Assembly: GCA_035222895.1 (NCBI GenBank)
Contig: JAVYIG010009928.1
Span: 1-64,000, forward strand
DNA from: Strongylocentrotus droebachiensis
Taxonomy: Eukaryota; Echinodermata; Echinoidea; Camarodonta; Strongylocentrotidae
Direction of reading: 5' to 3'
Length of the DNA: 64,000 nt
The notes beneath the pieces were generated by a model. The model was not told the origin of the DNA, searched no databases, and saw nothing but the letters and a program-made list of their open reading frames with translations. The translations under genes were made by a program, and so were the position numbers. Positions 1-12,600 of the stretch are shown here, piece by piece (within the stretch, counting starts at the first letter, position 1; every line of letters begins with the position of its first letter).

Positions 1-1020
1 CATTTTTTGTTTAAACGAAAAGCACATCCACCCCGACTTACGTTATCACTAGCTCTTTCATTGGTACCCTCATGTCCCATTGACTTTTGAAAGTTCACCC
101 ACCGTAATTTGTTCAAAATAGGTTGCAAGCTCGTCATTGCCTATAATACACATGTGAAACAAGTAGATCTTTGGACTCAGTTTGCCTAGCGATTTTAAGA
201 TTATAGGTCAAGCACACGAAGGATAAGAAGCATGAATTATCATAGATCACTTCTGCTTGGTTCATTGTGTCCATTTCATCCAACCACCCACCGTATTTTT
301 TCCATTTAGTAAAAGCAAACATTTTGCTGAGGTAAGCAAAAACATTAATATTCATGAACGGTCAGACAATACAGCCTTTTAGTACGTAACGTATAGTGAA
401 AGGGAATGGGCGATGATCCGTCCAGGAGGTAGAGGTCAGTGGTTTGTGCTGGCAATGTTCCAGCGAGCGAAAATGAGACAATCAGAGCAATATGTTTTCC
501 TTCTCTCTCTCTCTCTCTCTCTCCTTTCCGCTGTACAATTACCCTTAGTGCTTTACCCTTATCTTGTCAAAGATAAAATACATATAGAGCATGATATGAA
601 GTTAAAACCTACCATATTCACAGAAATCATGATAAAAACGTCTCGTCATAATCGTCTTCAAGGGGCTGGATTGTTTACTGCTAGACTAGGCAGGCCGCGT
701 AAGCAAGGACAAATACAATTGACGACGTAATTGGTAACGAAACCAGCCAGGCGTGAATCTCGTCGTAAATTTTATCGCCAATAATTCACGACGAAATTCA
801 CGATATCGTCGTGAAAAAATTGCGATTTGGTCTATTCGCGATGTCCCTTCAGGGCCACCATAGTTCTCCATACAGCTCGCTGGCCTGCAGCAGTTGTCTG
901 AGTCTTGATTTCAATTTGTAATAGCTTTTTATCCGGACCCCATGGAAGAACAGGCGTTTTTTGTTAATACACCTGAAATGGGCTATCCGCCGTATATCTC
1001 ATTTATGTATGTATTTGTAT
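1..1020. other. No gene recognised; small palindromic repeats
   Basis: AT-rich sequence with a short (CT)n run at about 503-524 and a patch of short inverted CGTCGTGAATT-type repeats at 720-840. Longer open frames here have no recognisable protein character. Confidence 0.5.
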
Positions 1021-1077
1021 GTTGTGATGATTTTCTACGGAAATAAAAACAAACAAACAAACAAACAAACCTCCCTG

Positions 1078-1220
1078 CAAGGTCACTGACAGGTGGTTAT
1101 CTCATCAAATCAGCTCTCAAATAACATAAGAAAAAAGGATCATGGGGGACCAAAGGTCACCGGTTATACATTGATTGATGTATAGAGGGCGTAGGTAGCT
1201 ATAACTAGTGCAGTGGGGCT
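1078..1220 (+). repeat. Left-truncated copy of a TTAA-flanked MITE
   Basis: Matches the full copies at 2410-2595 and 57479-57664 (shared CACTGACAGGTGG and GGACAGTGGGGCT-like right end, TTAA at 1221). The left end is replaced by an (AAAC)n run at 1048-1070. Confidence 0.7.
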
Positions 1221-1296
1221 TTAAGATTCTGAATTGATACCAAACCAGTGATTGTGAATACAGAACTTCGCAGTGAAGGATTAAAGATGAAGTTGA

Positions 1297-1500
1297 GTTA
1301 TGGTCATGCGATTGCACTGTGAAAGAAACGGTGTGGAATCGACCAAAAAAGGTTGATCATCTAGCATATAAGAATTTGTGTGTATTGCAAGGTTCTGGGA
1401 TCATCAAAATAATAAGAAATTTGGCCAAGTCTTGGTAAAGTTACAAACACTTTACACAGAAAGATATATATGGGACTACACGAACACGTGGCGTAAAAAT
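1297..1500 (+). repeat. Fragment of the 34.6-kb MITE family
   Basis: The sequence from GTTATGGTCATGCGATTGCA through GGTTGATCATCTAGCAT matches the left part of the TTAA-flanked element at 34596-34961. No ends of its own are visible. Confidence 0.6.
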
Positions 1501-1732
1501 CATACCCCCCCCCCAGTTTTACGATGTTACATGACATATTTAGAATATAAAGGCATTTGAAGAGCCATGCTTTTCAGGGAACATGTCTTATCTGATGTTC
1601 TTCCACACTTGCATAATAAGAATGATAACGCTCACAAACTATTTTTCATTTTTTACCTCTTCCCAGAACTCAACCTTCTCTAAAAACGCGTCATATGACG
1701 GATGAAAACCAAGGTTTGTCGACAAACCTCCT

Positions 1733-1940
1733 TTATGAATTCGGGCCTTTAAGTCGCATAAAACATAGTATCACGTGTTGACTTAATGTATCGATATATT
1801 TCCTCTTTCCTTTCAAGGTAAAACACTGTATAGCCTCTTTCAGATATGACGCGGAAAACCGGGGTGTTAATTTTTTCATGATGGCGTGAAGTTGAATACG
1901 CTTCACATTTATGTATCTTATAACACCGAGCTCAGTGAAC
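1733..1940 (+). repeat. Dispersed repeat shared with 26.8 kb
   Basis: A block containing TAGTATCACGTG, TGTATCGATAT and AATACGCTTCA recurs at about 26790-26935 with moderate divergence. Class unknown. Confidence 0.5.
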
Positions 1941-2029
1941 ACGCGCACGAATTTTGTTGCGCGGAGTTACAATTCATTTACATTTGTCGTACTAGTAATC
2001 GAGTGGTTTAAGCATTTTAATTGAAATAC

Positions 2030-2337
2030 GAAGGTCGAAACGGCAGTAATGTCCTTTGGGAAGGCATTGGTCTACATTTGCCATTCCATACCCAGTAGAC
2101 AAATGGCGATCCGGTAGCATGACGAAAGCCTTTGTGTAAGTAATTGCCATATGCCCTCACGGTGACCATGACATAGGAATACTCCCCAGAGAGTGGAGAT
2201 GGTGCACACTTTGCGTGAATGAATCCGATGACCGGGGTAATACAATTGTAAAGCGCTAAGAAACGGAATTTCGTATTAAGCGCTACATAAATCCAGATTA
2301 TTATTATTATTATTATTATTATTATCATTATTATTAT
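2030..2337 (+). repeat. SINE with (ATT)n tail
   Basis: The body includes AATACTCCCCAGAGAGTGGA, and the end reads TTAAGCGCTACATAAATCCAG then (ATT)n at 2298-2335. Related ends occur at 28225-28410 and 30318-30485, and inverted at about 49975-50110. Confidence 0.65.
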
Positions 2338-2409
2338 TGTAATAAAAAAAAATCTGTTTGGTCCGTTTTCGTTCTGGTGTTGGCCTCATTGGTTTGAATA
2401 AGGTATTAA

Positions 2410-2595
2410 AGACCGTCAATACTACTGGGCCAGAAGGGATTAGACCACACAGCGAGGTCACTGACAGGTGGCTATCTCATTAACTCAGCTCTCAACTAAC
2501 GTAAGAAAAAAAGGATCATGGGGGACCAACAGGCACCGATTGGGAAAGTTTTCTATATAGAGGGAGCAAATAGCTACAAGTAGGACAGTGGGGCT
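2410..2595 (+). mobile_element. Complete 186-bp MITE with TTAA target duplication
   Basis: TTAA occurs on both sides (2406-2409 and 2596-2599). The ends are short inverted AGACC / GGGCT. A full inverted-orientation copy lies at 57479-57664. The TTAA target suggests piggyBac- or Kolobok-type mobilisation. Confidence 0.65.
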
Positions 2596-2599
2596 TTAA

Positions 2600-3273
2600 G
2601 CCCGAATAAAACAAGTTTGCTTATTGAATTACGGTAACAAAAAGAAAGAGGAAGTGAAATAGAATATAAGCAACACTACAATCACCACTTCTCAAGTCAA
2701 TTATTTTCATGTAAATATTTGATTAATGAGAATATCTATGACGTACAATCGGGTTCAATCTCCCATTTTAGTGGTTTCGTTCAGAGGCCAGTATTTTTAT
2801 TTCTGACTTCCCACTTCTCCTTTGTTTACATGTTCTTTACGAATGCAGACATTTTTCTCGTGAACGTATTTCTTATCTTTCGATTTATTGTGTGTAGGTA
2901 TTCTCATATATGGTTTGTGCTTTGCATTCGTAGAATATTGTTGAAATTGAATTTTAAAAAATCTTTCTTTCTTTTAATTTTTTTCCTTCTTTTGTTCGTA
3001 TATTAAAACTGAATTAGCTAACTCTTTCCTTCTCCCTTTCTATGTTCTTCCCTATCTTATGATGTATTAATGTTGTACATTATCACGCATCGTTATTTGC
3101 TTCCTCTATTCTTCTGCTATGTCAATCAAAACCATGCTCATATGTACACATATTTTATCCTTATAGTATTACCCTATCCGCCTCTCTCTCCATCTCCCCG
3201 TCCCCTCTTTCTCTCTTCATCGCTCATAATAGACTCTAGCTATTTCCGCAACTGACATACTCCCTAAGTTCTA

Positions 3274-3304
<31 letters not shown>

Positions 3305-3400
3305 CATACACGCCCACAATCACGTCAACCATAACGGCATACATTTTCTCTTTCTAGCTCTATACTAATCATAAATTTAAAGGATGTTCTTCGCTTTTAT
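2600..3400. repeat. Repeat segment shared with the 28-31 kb LINE region, plus (CT)n
   Basis: From GCCCGAATAAAACAAG onward the sequence parallels 28455-28830 and 30550-30930 (AAAAGAAAGAGGAA, GACTTCCCACTTC). It ends with a (CT)n run at about 3278-3304. Confidence 0.5.
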
Positions 3401-3930
3401 TTCTCCTTCTTTTTTCAAACAAGACCACGTTTCTTTGTTATCCTTCTTTCTTCTGTCAGGCAAATAGATTTCATAAATAATGTACCAATTATCTCTTGTT
3501 ATGTGGAACAAGTTAGCAAGTTTGATTTGCAGTTTAACTCTTATCCTGCCATGTGACTGCTAGCGCGCTATTGTTATAGTGCCGTGTGCATGCGAGCGAG
3601 CCACCGCTACACTGCTTTGTTCACGCTAGCGCGCATAAGTAATAACAGTTATTGTTCATGCCCATTGCACCGTGCTGAGTGCTTTTGCAGCGCTATTGAA
3701 AGTATCATCGCGTGCATCAGATTATCGGCTTTGGATTACGCGTCTTTGTATACAACAGTCAGATTGGATTTTCTCGAGTAATTCAGCGATTTGTTTTTTG
3801 TAAAGATTTAAATAACACGCACTTGAACCAACCTTAACATTAACTTGGCACACAGGAGATTAGCACTGTGGCACTGGGTGCATTGTATGGGTGGCAGCTT
3901 AAGAGTTAAGAGATGATTGTTCATGAAAGA

Positions 3931-4003
3931 TTATATCGAATTAGAACACGGATGGACAAATGTTAGGCTAGTTGTGATCATAATATATATAGCCGCACTA
4001 CGC
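3931..4003 (-). pseudogene. Relic or alternative short-tail exon downstream of gene A
   Basis: About 80 bp here match the 3' end of the intron and the start of the gene A tail exon: acceptor TTTTCTTACAG followed by a phase-2 start encoding R-S-A-A-I. The frame then diverges and stops at 3931 after 24 codons. Spliced after the transmembrane exon it would give a receptor with almost no tail. It may be a duplication remnant or a real alternative terminal exon. Confidence 0.4.
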
Positions 4004-4059
4004 CTGTAAGAAAATCATTAAGGAAGTGTACACACTAAGAACTTCAAAGTAAATAAAAT

Positions 4060-4723
4060 GAGTAAACGTTGCAGGTCATATAGTTTATATGAGTAGTAGA
4101 CATAGCCGGAACATGCCCAAACATGATGATTATTATAGTGAAAGCAGTATCAATGTAAATTTGGCAAATTAAACATTCCGTGTTGTGTCGTTTAGGATTT
4201 CAAAGTTTCTGGCATAACATTTTCTTGAATCTAATTCATAACTAATAGGAAACGAAATATGACAGTATATATACCAGTAAAAATAACTGGTATCAAAATA
4301 GTCAGAATGTATTCTCTAGTAAAATGAGTTGTTTGCACCACTGTCATATGAGACTTCATTTGCTGCCATGAGATAATGTTATTTATACGTATTTAAATCA
4401 TATAAGGTGTAATTTTGATCAGCCTCAAGGGGTTCTTGCATAGCTTCAAGTTATATTTTCAATGAATTGCACTTAATTTGTGATTATTAGTACTTAAGGA
4501 TAAATGTGATTCTCTACATAAACTTTGCATTGTGTTTTTAAAGCACTTTTTCTAAAAATGAATCACCTAAATATTGGTATAAGCTTTACTCTGTCCAGCA
4601 GGTTGTATCCCTGATTAAAGATTATTTAAAACAACAGCTTGTTTGTTGTTATTACTTCTTTGTTTATAATAATATTCACAATCTAAGGAGGATAGAAAGA
4701 AAGGGGCAGATAGAAAGTGCGAA

Positions 4724-4754
<31 letters not shown>

Positions 4755-5846
4755 GAGGGGGTGGGGGAACGTCGTTTTTACCTCCATTTCAAATAATTTA
4801 CAAATACTGCTTCTTCTGCCTTATACCCTCCCCCCAATGTTTGACGTACAAAGCAGAGTTTGGTAATATTATGATATCCTTCTGTTAACATCCAAGTATT
4901 TCATAAACATATAAAGGGATAGTTGAGTTTCGTTGCAGAGGGCGCTACTCAAAATATTTTTTTTTGTGTGAGATAGTGAAAAGCTGAGTGTCAAATCTGA
5001 AAGAACATACAATTCAAATTACAAATTCATCTCTGTGTGATCAAAATCGGTTCAGAGACTGAAATATCCATGAACATAAATATTTCTAATATTTGTGGTG
5101 CCCCACAAAAATTCGATAATTTGAACCAGCCGTTGAAATACGAGATAACGCCTCATACGTTTTATTCCAGCCAATGCCGATGTTAGCTTTTTGTTGGCTT
5201 TTTCCTGTTTGTTATAATAAGCACAACCACCCGGCCCGTGTATTGTTAATATTAATCAATTAATTAATTAACGGTCACCAAACGTGGAGCTGAATTGGTA
5301 TGATCATAATGGCTAAGTTTCACATATTTTGGGGTCTAAACGTACCTTCATAGCAAGTTTAGGTCATTAAAGAAAACTAGAAATGTCATTAATAAGAATA
5401 AGAGCGATAACCATGCACCGTGAATGCATTTACGGTCTAAAACAAGAACTCGGCTATCCCTTTAACAGTAGAATACCCAATGTACCCTGGCTTATAGGAT
5501 TAGATGACAATGAATATTACTATATTGATCATTTATATCTTCTTTGATTGCGTGTACCGAGTTCGAATCGCACTTTTTCAACTATTGAGAAATAATCGCT
5601 TCAATCATTAGATTCAAATTCATGTGAAATTATATCTCATCCTTGAAATATGTTCAATCTAGCACAAAGGAAATTGGAACATTCCCAGTATTTTCTTTCA
5701 AACTGGTTTAGAAAGATTGATGCACTCTACAAATTAACAACTATGTTATGATTATATTTCCCATAGCACATGGTAGTCTTTGGAAGATATATACCATGGT
5801 GCGAATGATATAATATATACAACAAAATTAATAGTACTGAACTGAA
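4060..5846. other. Gene-poor downstream flank of gene A
   Basis: AT-rich DNA with a GA-rich tract at 4715-4760. No coding signal seen. A TTTATT at 5161 (AATAAA on the minus strand) is a possible but distant poly(A) signal for gene A. Confidence 0.3.
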
Positions 5847-6651
5847 TTAAATTTCATCTACGCTTTTGTAAAATTCATTCGCTATCAAGTTAGTTGGCAC
5901 TGAATGGAATTCGGTGTTTTGATACATCTCACCGTCCCCCTCGCCAACCACCGGATCGTTCGTATGATCAGCACGGGAAGTAGGCGGGGTTGCTGCACCG
6001 TAGAGTTCGTTGTCGATCATTGAGCCTTCTTCCTCATAAGTTTCATAGACGTTCCCGTCGGGGTTTTCATAAACGGGGTCCTTTCCCTCATCAACCAACG
6101 CGCCGTGCTTGTATGCGCGAGGAGTTATCGGGGATGAAGCACCGTAAAGCTCGTTGTCTACCATAAACTTTTCATCTTCATAACCTTCATAAGCGTCCTC
6201 ATCAATTTCGGGAGCACCGCTCTTGGGATGACCAGGATTTGGACGTCCAGGACTTTGATGAGATGTAGTTATGGCGTGGTGTTTCGCTACCTTATGATCA
6301 GTAGAGTTATGATTCAATGATGACGGCCTCACAGATTGTTCATCACTTGTTCCATATAAAACATTATCCACGAAACCATCACCGGTATCAGTTTCATTCC
6401 AACCATTCGAACCCTTGATGGCAGAGGGTGTGTCATCCTGTGTCACACCCTTCCAAAGATGCGGAGAGGGTTGCTCAGCAACGGAAATCCCAAATCCGCC
6501 ATTTTGATCGCTGTCTGGCTCAAGCGTTAGATAATATGGTGCGTGAGGAGTACTGTCTGCTGGTTTGCTATCTTCGTAGCAGTTTGCAACCGTGGCATAG
6601 TTCTCCATTTCGTTTTCATCATCTGGTAGGACAGGTATAGCCGCACGACGC
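5847..6651 (-). CDS. Gene A exon 14: tyrosine-rich cytoplasmic tail
   Basis: The terminal exon starts with one base completing an arginine codon, then RRAAIPVLPDDENEMENYAT, and runs open to TAA at 5847 (268 codons including the stop). It holds four related NxxY motifs (VDNVLYG, VDNELYG, IDNELYG, ANEFYK), YxN sites (VYENP, MYQNTE) and YYLTL. Two consecutive units of about 48 residues, each containing DNELYGA, look like an internal duplication. NxxY resembles PTB-domain docking sites and pYxN resembles Grb2-SH2 sites; binding is inferred. The exon is acidic, without a globular domain that I recognise. Confidence 0.88.
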
Positions 6652-9600
6652 CTGTAGGAAAATCAGTACCAAAGGGAACACACTATTAAAAGCTTCAAGT
6701 TTAATTAAATCAACATTTGGAAGCTCTGATATATAGAGTGACCTTTTTCAAAATAGTAAATTTGACCTGCCTGATCGAACTCTTACACTGTTCGATATAT
6801 CGTGTTATAAGTGTTGATTATAATGACGTACCTTGTTCTAGAAACTTGTAAATGTTGATTCAACATTTTAGTTTTTAGAGTGCATAATTCATGAAATCAC
6901 ACAATTGTTCATACGTAACGTAGAAATACAAAGGATTATCTTTTAAATTTTGTATTAATTTCTTTTGGTTGCATTTGGGGGTGTTACGGTCCAGTCGAAT
7001 GCTGGGTAATATCAAGGGAATTGGGAATGGTTTGTTCAAACCATGACAACTGGCACAAAGGTCAAATTTTATATGCTAAACAGTCTTGGATATATAGCGT
7101 AGACTTGTTTTAATTTAACAATCTCTAAAGAAGAAAAATTACTCGCCCAAGCAAGGAATCTTGAAAATTATTTTTTATCAAAAGAGTGTGTTTTCGGTTA
7201 AAAACATTAAAGTTTCCTGTGTTGAAAAAAGTAACAGTTCATATATGAAATAATTCTGGACTGGGGGTGATTTTTATATTTTCAACATTGATCGCCAATT
7301 TAAAACATGCCTCCAAAATGTAAAAGCATAGAATCATGGTGAATTTGGGGCAAAGGTAAGAAAAGTGGCGTTACTGTGTACTAATAATGGTAACTAATAA
7401 TAACTAAGATTTTTTTAAAAATACATATATATACCTTCTGAACAAGACGGTGGTTAAAACGATTACCACTAAGATGAAGAGAATGACCACCGAGCTTCCA
7501 GCTGCAACGACTTTCAAGAGAAATAATATAAATATATGTATTTGTGTGTATATAAATAGCGGAAACATATTTCGTTTTCATTTAAAATTATTTCCTATTG
7601 AAACCTGTAACAAAGAAGCCCGCCATCTCCCCTGTGTTGAGTAGTCTTTATGTACATGATCACTGTATATTATATGAAGGATTGCGTTTTGTAATAACTA
7701 TTTCACAATGTTCTGTTTTAAACATCGGATTGTTATATACATTTTCAATAAATGACTTTGAATGAAATAAGTGTATTCTTTTCTTGTGATGTTTGAATGC
7801 TTGTATTTATGATTTTCTTCAAATTTATATCAAACAACAATTTTTTAAAGTTTTGACATGTACCATTGCCGATTAGATATTGATGATAGAAATACTGATA
7901 ATTCTCTGATAATCGCGAAGTTACTAACCTCCAGAAGGTAATGAATTCCCCTTCGGACTTTCTGTGATGAAAACGAAAACATTGGAATTATAGAACCAAA
8001 AGTGAAAATCAAAAGAAATCAAGATCACTTGATTATGTAATGTATTATAATTGAATATGTTACTCTAATAGATTTTTCATATATATCTGTTATCTGTATT
8101 AACTTTGCTCGTAATGAATTAATACTCTCGGCTACATGTCTTTAGTTTAACGTTTTTATATTTCTATCTTGTACTATTTAAATATACTTGAACATGCTTA
8201 TGTTTTTAATTTGTAGAGCGCAAAGAGAAACTTCTGTTTATTATGCGTGCAATAAATCTATATATTTTTATTAATATTATTATAAATAATACATCAGTAA
8301 TGTAAAACCAAAAGCATTGGCGACATGATTTTTGTTTCTTCTAAACTGCACACGCTGCTAGAGCAACTTTTACGGCAGGAACCTTTGATGAATTGTAAAA
8401 GTTCACTGTTGTGTCAGAATGGTCAGTTACTATCTCGTATACCAACCATAGCTATAAAAGACCGACACTTGTTTGAATATGTCACCAGTTGCGGGTTGTC
8501 AATATCAGCGAGGGGACATGGGATGGGAGCTGCTTTATTAAGTCCTTGTCGTCCACCCTGAGTAGTGAGATAAAACTCTCAGTCGCGATTTAATCATTTT
8601 GCGTCATTCTTGGAAGTGGAACAATCGATCTATTCTTAAACACTTCATGCCCGCCTAAGTTTCTTGGTTTACAGAAGGTTTTATGAAAAAAACATTAAGC
8701 AAAAACAAATGTGAAAGTGCTCTAAAAGTTACGATTTTAGCAAGCATTGTCTTTTTGCATTTAAAGAAAGCTTTTATTCCAATCAAAATAAGGAATTGTT
8801 TTTCTTGAAATTAGGATACATTCGAGAGCTACATTCTAAAACCCCAAACGTTACGTCAATTATATTTTGAAGGGCAAAGGAGTAGCATTTTCAAACTGGT
8901 AGATGAACTCTTTTAGCATGCTTTATTTAGCCTTTAATACTGTTGGATCTAAAATCCTACAAGTGTAATCTACGATTTTGGGACTCTCATCGGCCCTTTC
9001 AAATGTCGATTCGATATTTTGAGCTTTTAGGGTGGTAGGGTGGAAATATGATCACGTGCTAACATGGCAATGATTTGATTTTGAAGGCTTACTTCAAAAC
9101 ATCGGATCATCGTGTTCGGTCGGGTGGTCGCGTTACACAACCGTTTGTGAAGCTAAAACGGAAGATCATGTAAAGATGCACGTTTAATAACTATTAAGGC
9201 GCGACCTTTCGTAGTTTTGCCGTAGGGTTAGAACAAAGTGTCAGGTAAATTGGACCCGATTATTTGAAATGTCGGTAGGTTATTTCACAAACATTCCCAC
9301 CGACAGTTCGTGAATAAAGGGACATGTTTTCGCAAAAGGTCGGGTAACGCGACCATCCGACTCGACAGGATAACCCGATGATTCGAAGTAAGCCGTTTTG
9401 AAAGTCTTTGTGGTCGTGTTTAGAACAGATTAATATCTTGATACAATGTCAAACCTGTTTGAGATTCTGTGCTTTGGGGAGAAGCTTGCGTTGTGAACGC
9501 CAATGGTGTCGTAAGCCTTATCTCTGAAAGAATGAAAAGCAATGTTTATCTTTCAGGTTCAACATGAAATAAAAATCTTCAAATAGCAGTTAGACTAGAG

Positions 9601-12600
9601 TTGCAAAATTACAAAAACGGGTAATAACAGTTTTATGATGAAATATAAGCCTACAACTTTGTTATTGCAGTTGGATTATGCTAGTAAAGTAAAAGTTAGT
9701 TGTAGTGCTTGCATTGAGGCAGGAAAGGCTCTGGAAGATTTTTTTGGGTAAAAAACAAAATGATCGAAATACAATAGGTAGGTCGGCTTCAGCTCCAAAA
9801 ATCATAGGGCTCAGTGCATTCAAGAAATAAATCCTACCAGGTACCCACTTACTACGATATTTGAATAGACTGTGGAAAGCGTAGGTCAATGTCTTGCCGA
9901 AGGAAGTTGGGATGCGACAGGGATTCGAACTCCGACCCGTACTGTGTTTACTGTCAGGAGCCCTAACCACTAGTCCACAACACATATGTCTTGGATGCCT
10001 TACCTTCGTCACAGGTGGAACCAGTGTAGCTTGGTGTGCATGTACATGTGAATGGTGATCCATCTACTTCATAACAAGTACCTCCATTCATACAGGGGTT
10101 ACTGTAACATGGGCTGAGTGCTGGAATAGAAAACAGATTTACAGTCAATATCAAGAACATGAGAATACATTGATAACTGAAATCATTGTCCTTCAATTAG
10201 AATTATCGCTAGAGTGAGCTTAATTGTTTTTTAAAGTCACATCACAATGCTGCTACATTAAAAAACTATAAGACTTTTTGTACTTGTTTCTTGTAATCAC
10301 GACAGCTCAGTGGTAGAGCAGTAGTCTCACAACTGGAAGGTCCTGGGTCTAAACCAAGCCGATGTGCTAGCACCCTTTAGTAAGGCATTAATCCTCATTA
10401 CCCAGACCCTTAGAGAGTCATTAAAGCCGTCTGTCATCTAGTTACTCATTTCCAAAGTATACAATGCTTTTTAGCTATCAGGTAAAACAAACCACCTACC
10501 TGCCCCATGTACAAGGGTCTCTTGTTTTTAATGTACTGAAGAGTTTACCCTGTATACAAAACACAGAATAGATGAATAGATAAATAAATAATTTTACCTG
10601 AACAGGTAAAGTTAGGTGTACTCCAATTGCCTGTATGCTGACAGTAGCTGATTGGTTCATTGTCAGGAATATAACCATCCTGACAGGTGTATAGAACTAT
10701 ATCTTGATACACTGATCCTTGCATCATAATGGAGGCAAGTGTGACATTTGATGGGCTTCCCTCACATTTGACAGCTGTTCAGGAAAACAGAAAAGACCGG
10801 ATAAATATCATGTCATTATTCATATTTCAATGAAGGGATGCTTTTCTTTCTTTTTACATTTGAACATAGTGTTATTGCAATTTTCAAAATAATTTTCTTT
10901 AATTATCACTAGCTCTTATATGAGAATACCTTATTGTAATCCTTCACGAATAACAACTTTATTGACGGCAATTATGTTCAAAGTTTCGACCACGCCTTTC
11001 TTCATGATTTCAGTATTAAACAGATTTTCTGCCGCATATTACTAAAGTTTGATAGTTTTAAACCCCCGTCTTCAAGCATGACGTAATCAAATGTTTATGA
11101 ATTTTGGAAGATCATCTGTAAAAGTTGACACAGTCCTCACATGAGTTTTCAATAAAAATATATGGTATATAGTAGTTCATTCACTTGAGTCTCATTTCAT
11201 TCGATGAGGGTTCGGATATCAAACCGGTATAAATGTCCTTTGGCAAGACATAAATCCACATTTACCAGTATCCAGCCAGGTGTAAATGGGTATTTGGTAA
11301 TTGCTGGGGTAATACAGCTTCGAAGGCCTGCAGGAACACGCGGAAGAGCAGTATTAATGCTGATGCAAGTTCTCTGGGAGTAAAAAAGATTTAGTTATTA
11401 TTACTTATTTATTAACATAACAATCACTTTACCTTCACACGATGGTCTTGAATGATTCCATTCTCCATTATTCATACATCTTAAAACGTTTTCTCCAGAT
11501 AATGTAAAGCCCTCCTGACAGGTAAAATGAAGGGTAGCATTGACATAGTAAGTTGTTCTATCGTCTGGTAAACGATTACCATGCAAAGGTTCACCTGGGT
11601 CACCGCAGGCAGGAATTCCTGGAAAAAATATCAGACCAAATATATAAACTTTAAACCTCACTGACATATTCACTCTGATATTTCATTTATGTATTTATTC
11701 TATCCATTCCTTTATTCACGTTAAGAAAACCAATGCTTTGTTTGTTATATGTTTGTAAAAATGCAAAAGAAAAAGAAAATCAAACACAAATAAATAAATC
11801 AAATCAAATCAAATCAAATAATATAAAATATGCATAATGATTTTTAAACAATACACAATATTTTGATTGCTCATATATTTGTTAATCATCTCAGCTACAA
11901 TTCTTGTAATTTGTTTTAAAAAGCCACCTAACATAGTCATTTTGTTTGTTTGTACAACCCCATGACCCCATAACAGATATTCAAAAGGTATATTTCACAT
12001 TGTCTCACCAATTTGACATAGAGTAAGCTTCAGCTTCGAACAATATTCGTCATTCCACTGGTACTGAAAGCCCCTTCTCATTTCTACACAGTCTTCGAAA
12101 TTCGTACTAGGTTCGTTATCGTACCATTTCTCATAGTTCATTCGAGTTTCTGACGAAAAAGATGAATGATTAAATGAATATGGTGTCCTACTATTCGTAA
12201 GTAAGCTCCTCTGATTTCTACTTTCGTTAAAAAGCCCTAATGTTAAAAATACTAGCTTCAATTTGCTCGTACATGCTGATCTGTATTTGGAATAGTCAAT
12301 AGTTTCATTGAATTAAGATTTTTATTTATAGCATGCAAGATGTACCTGATATACAGTGTGAGTCAAAAAAAAGATTACACCTAGAAAATTGCTAATTATT
12401 AAAAAAAAAAAATCATTTATGAGCAGTAAATTATTATACATCTTATGAAAACGTCTTTTATCCCGAATCATTTAGTATCACTTCGTGTGGTTTGTGTTCA
12501 CGCTTGGATGAACAGGAGGCATTGTTTGCGAGAGTGTAAAAATCGAATTGCGCCAAAATTGTTTATGTGAATTTTGAATAAAACAATTGGAATTTGGGTA

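Noticed and set aside
413-730. 105-codon plus-strand frame
   Set aside because: Contains a CT microsatellite run and no recognisable domain or splice context.
10300-10360. tRNA gene
   Set aside because: A-box and B-box-like sequence is present, but no cloverleaf could be folded and copies recur inside a larger repeat, so it is a SINE head.
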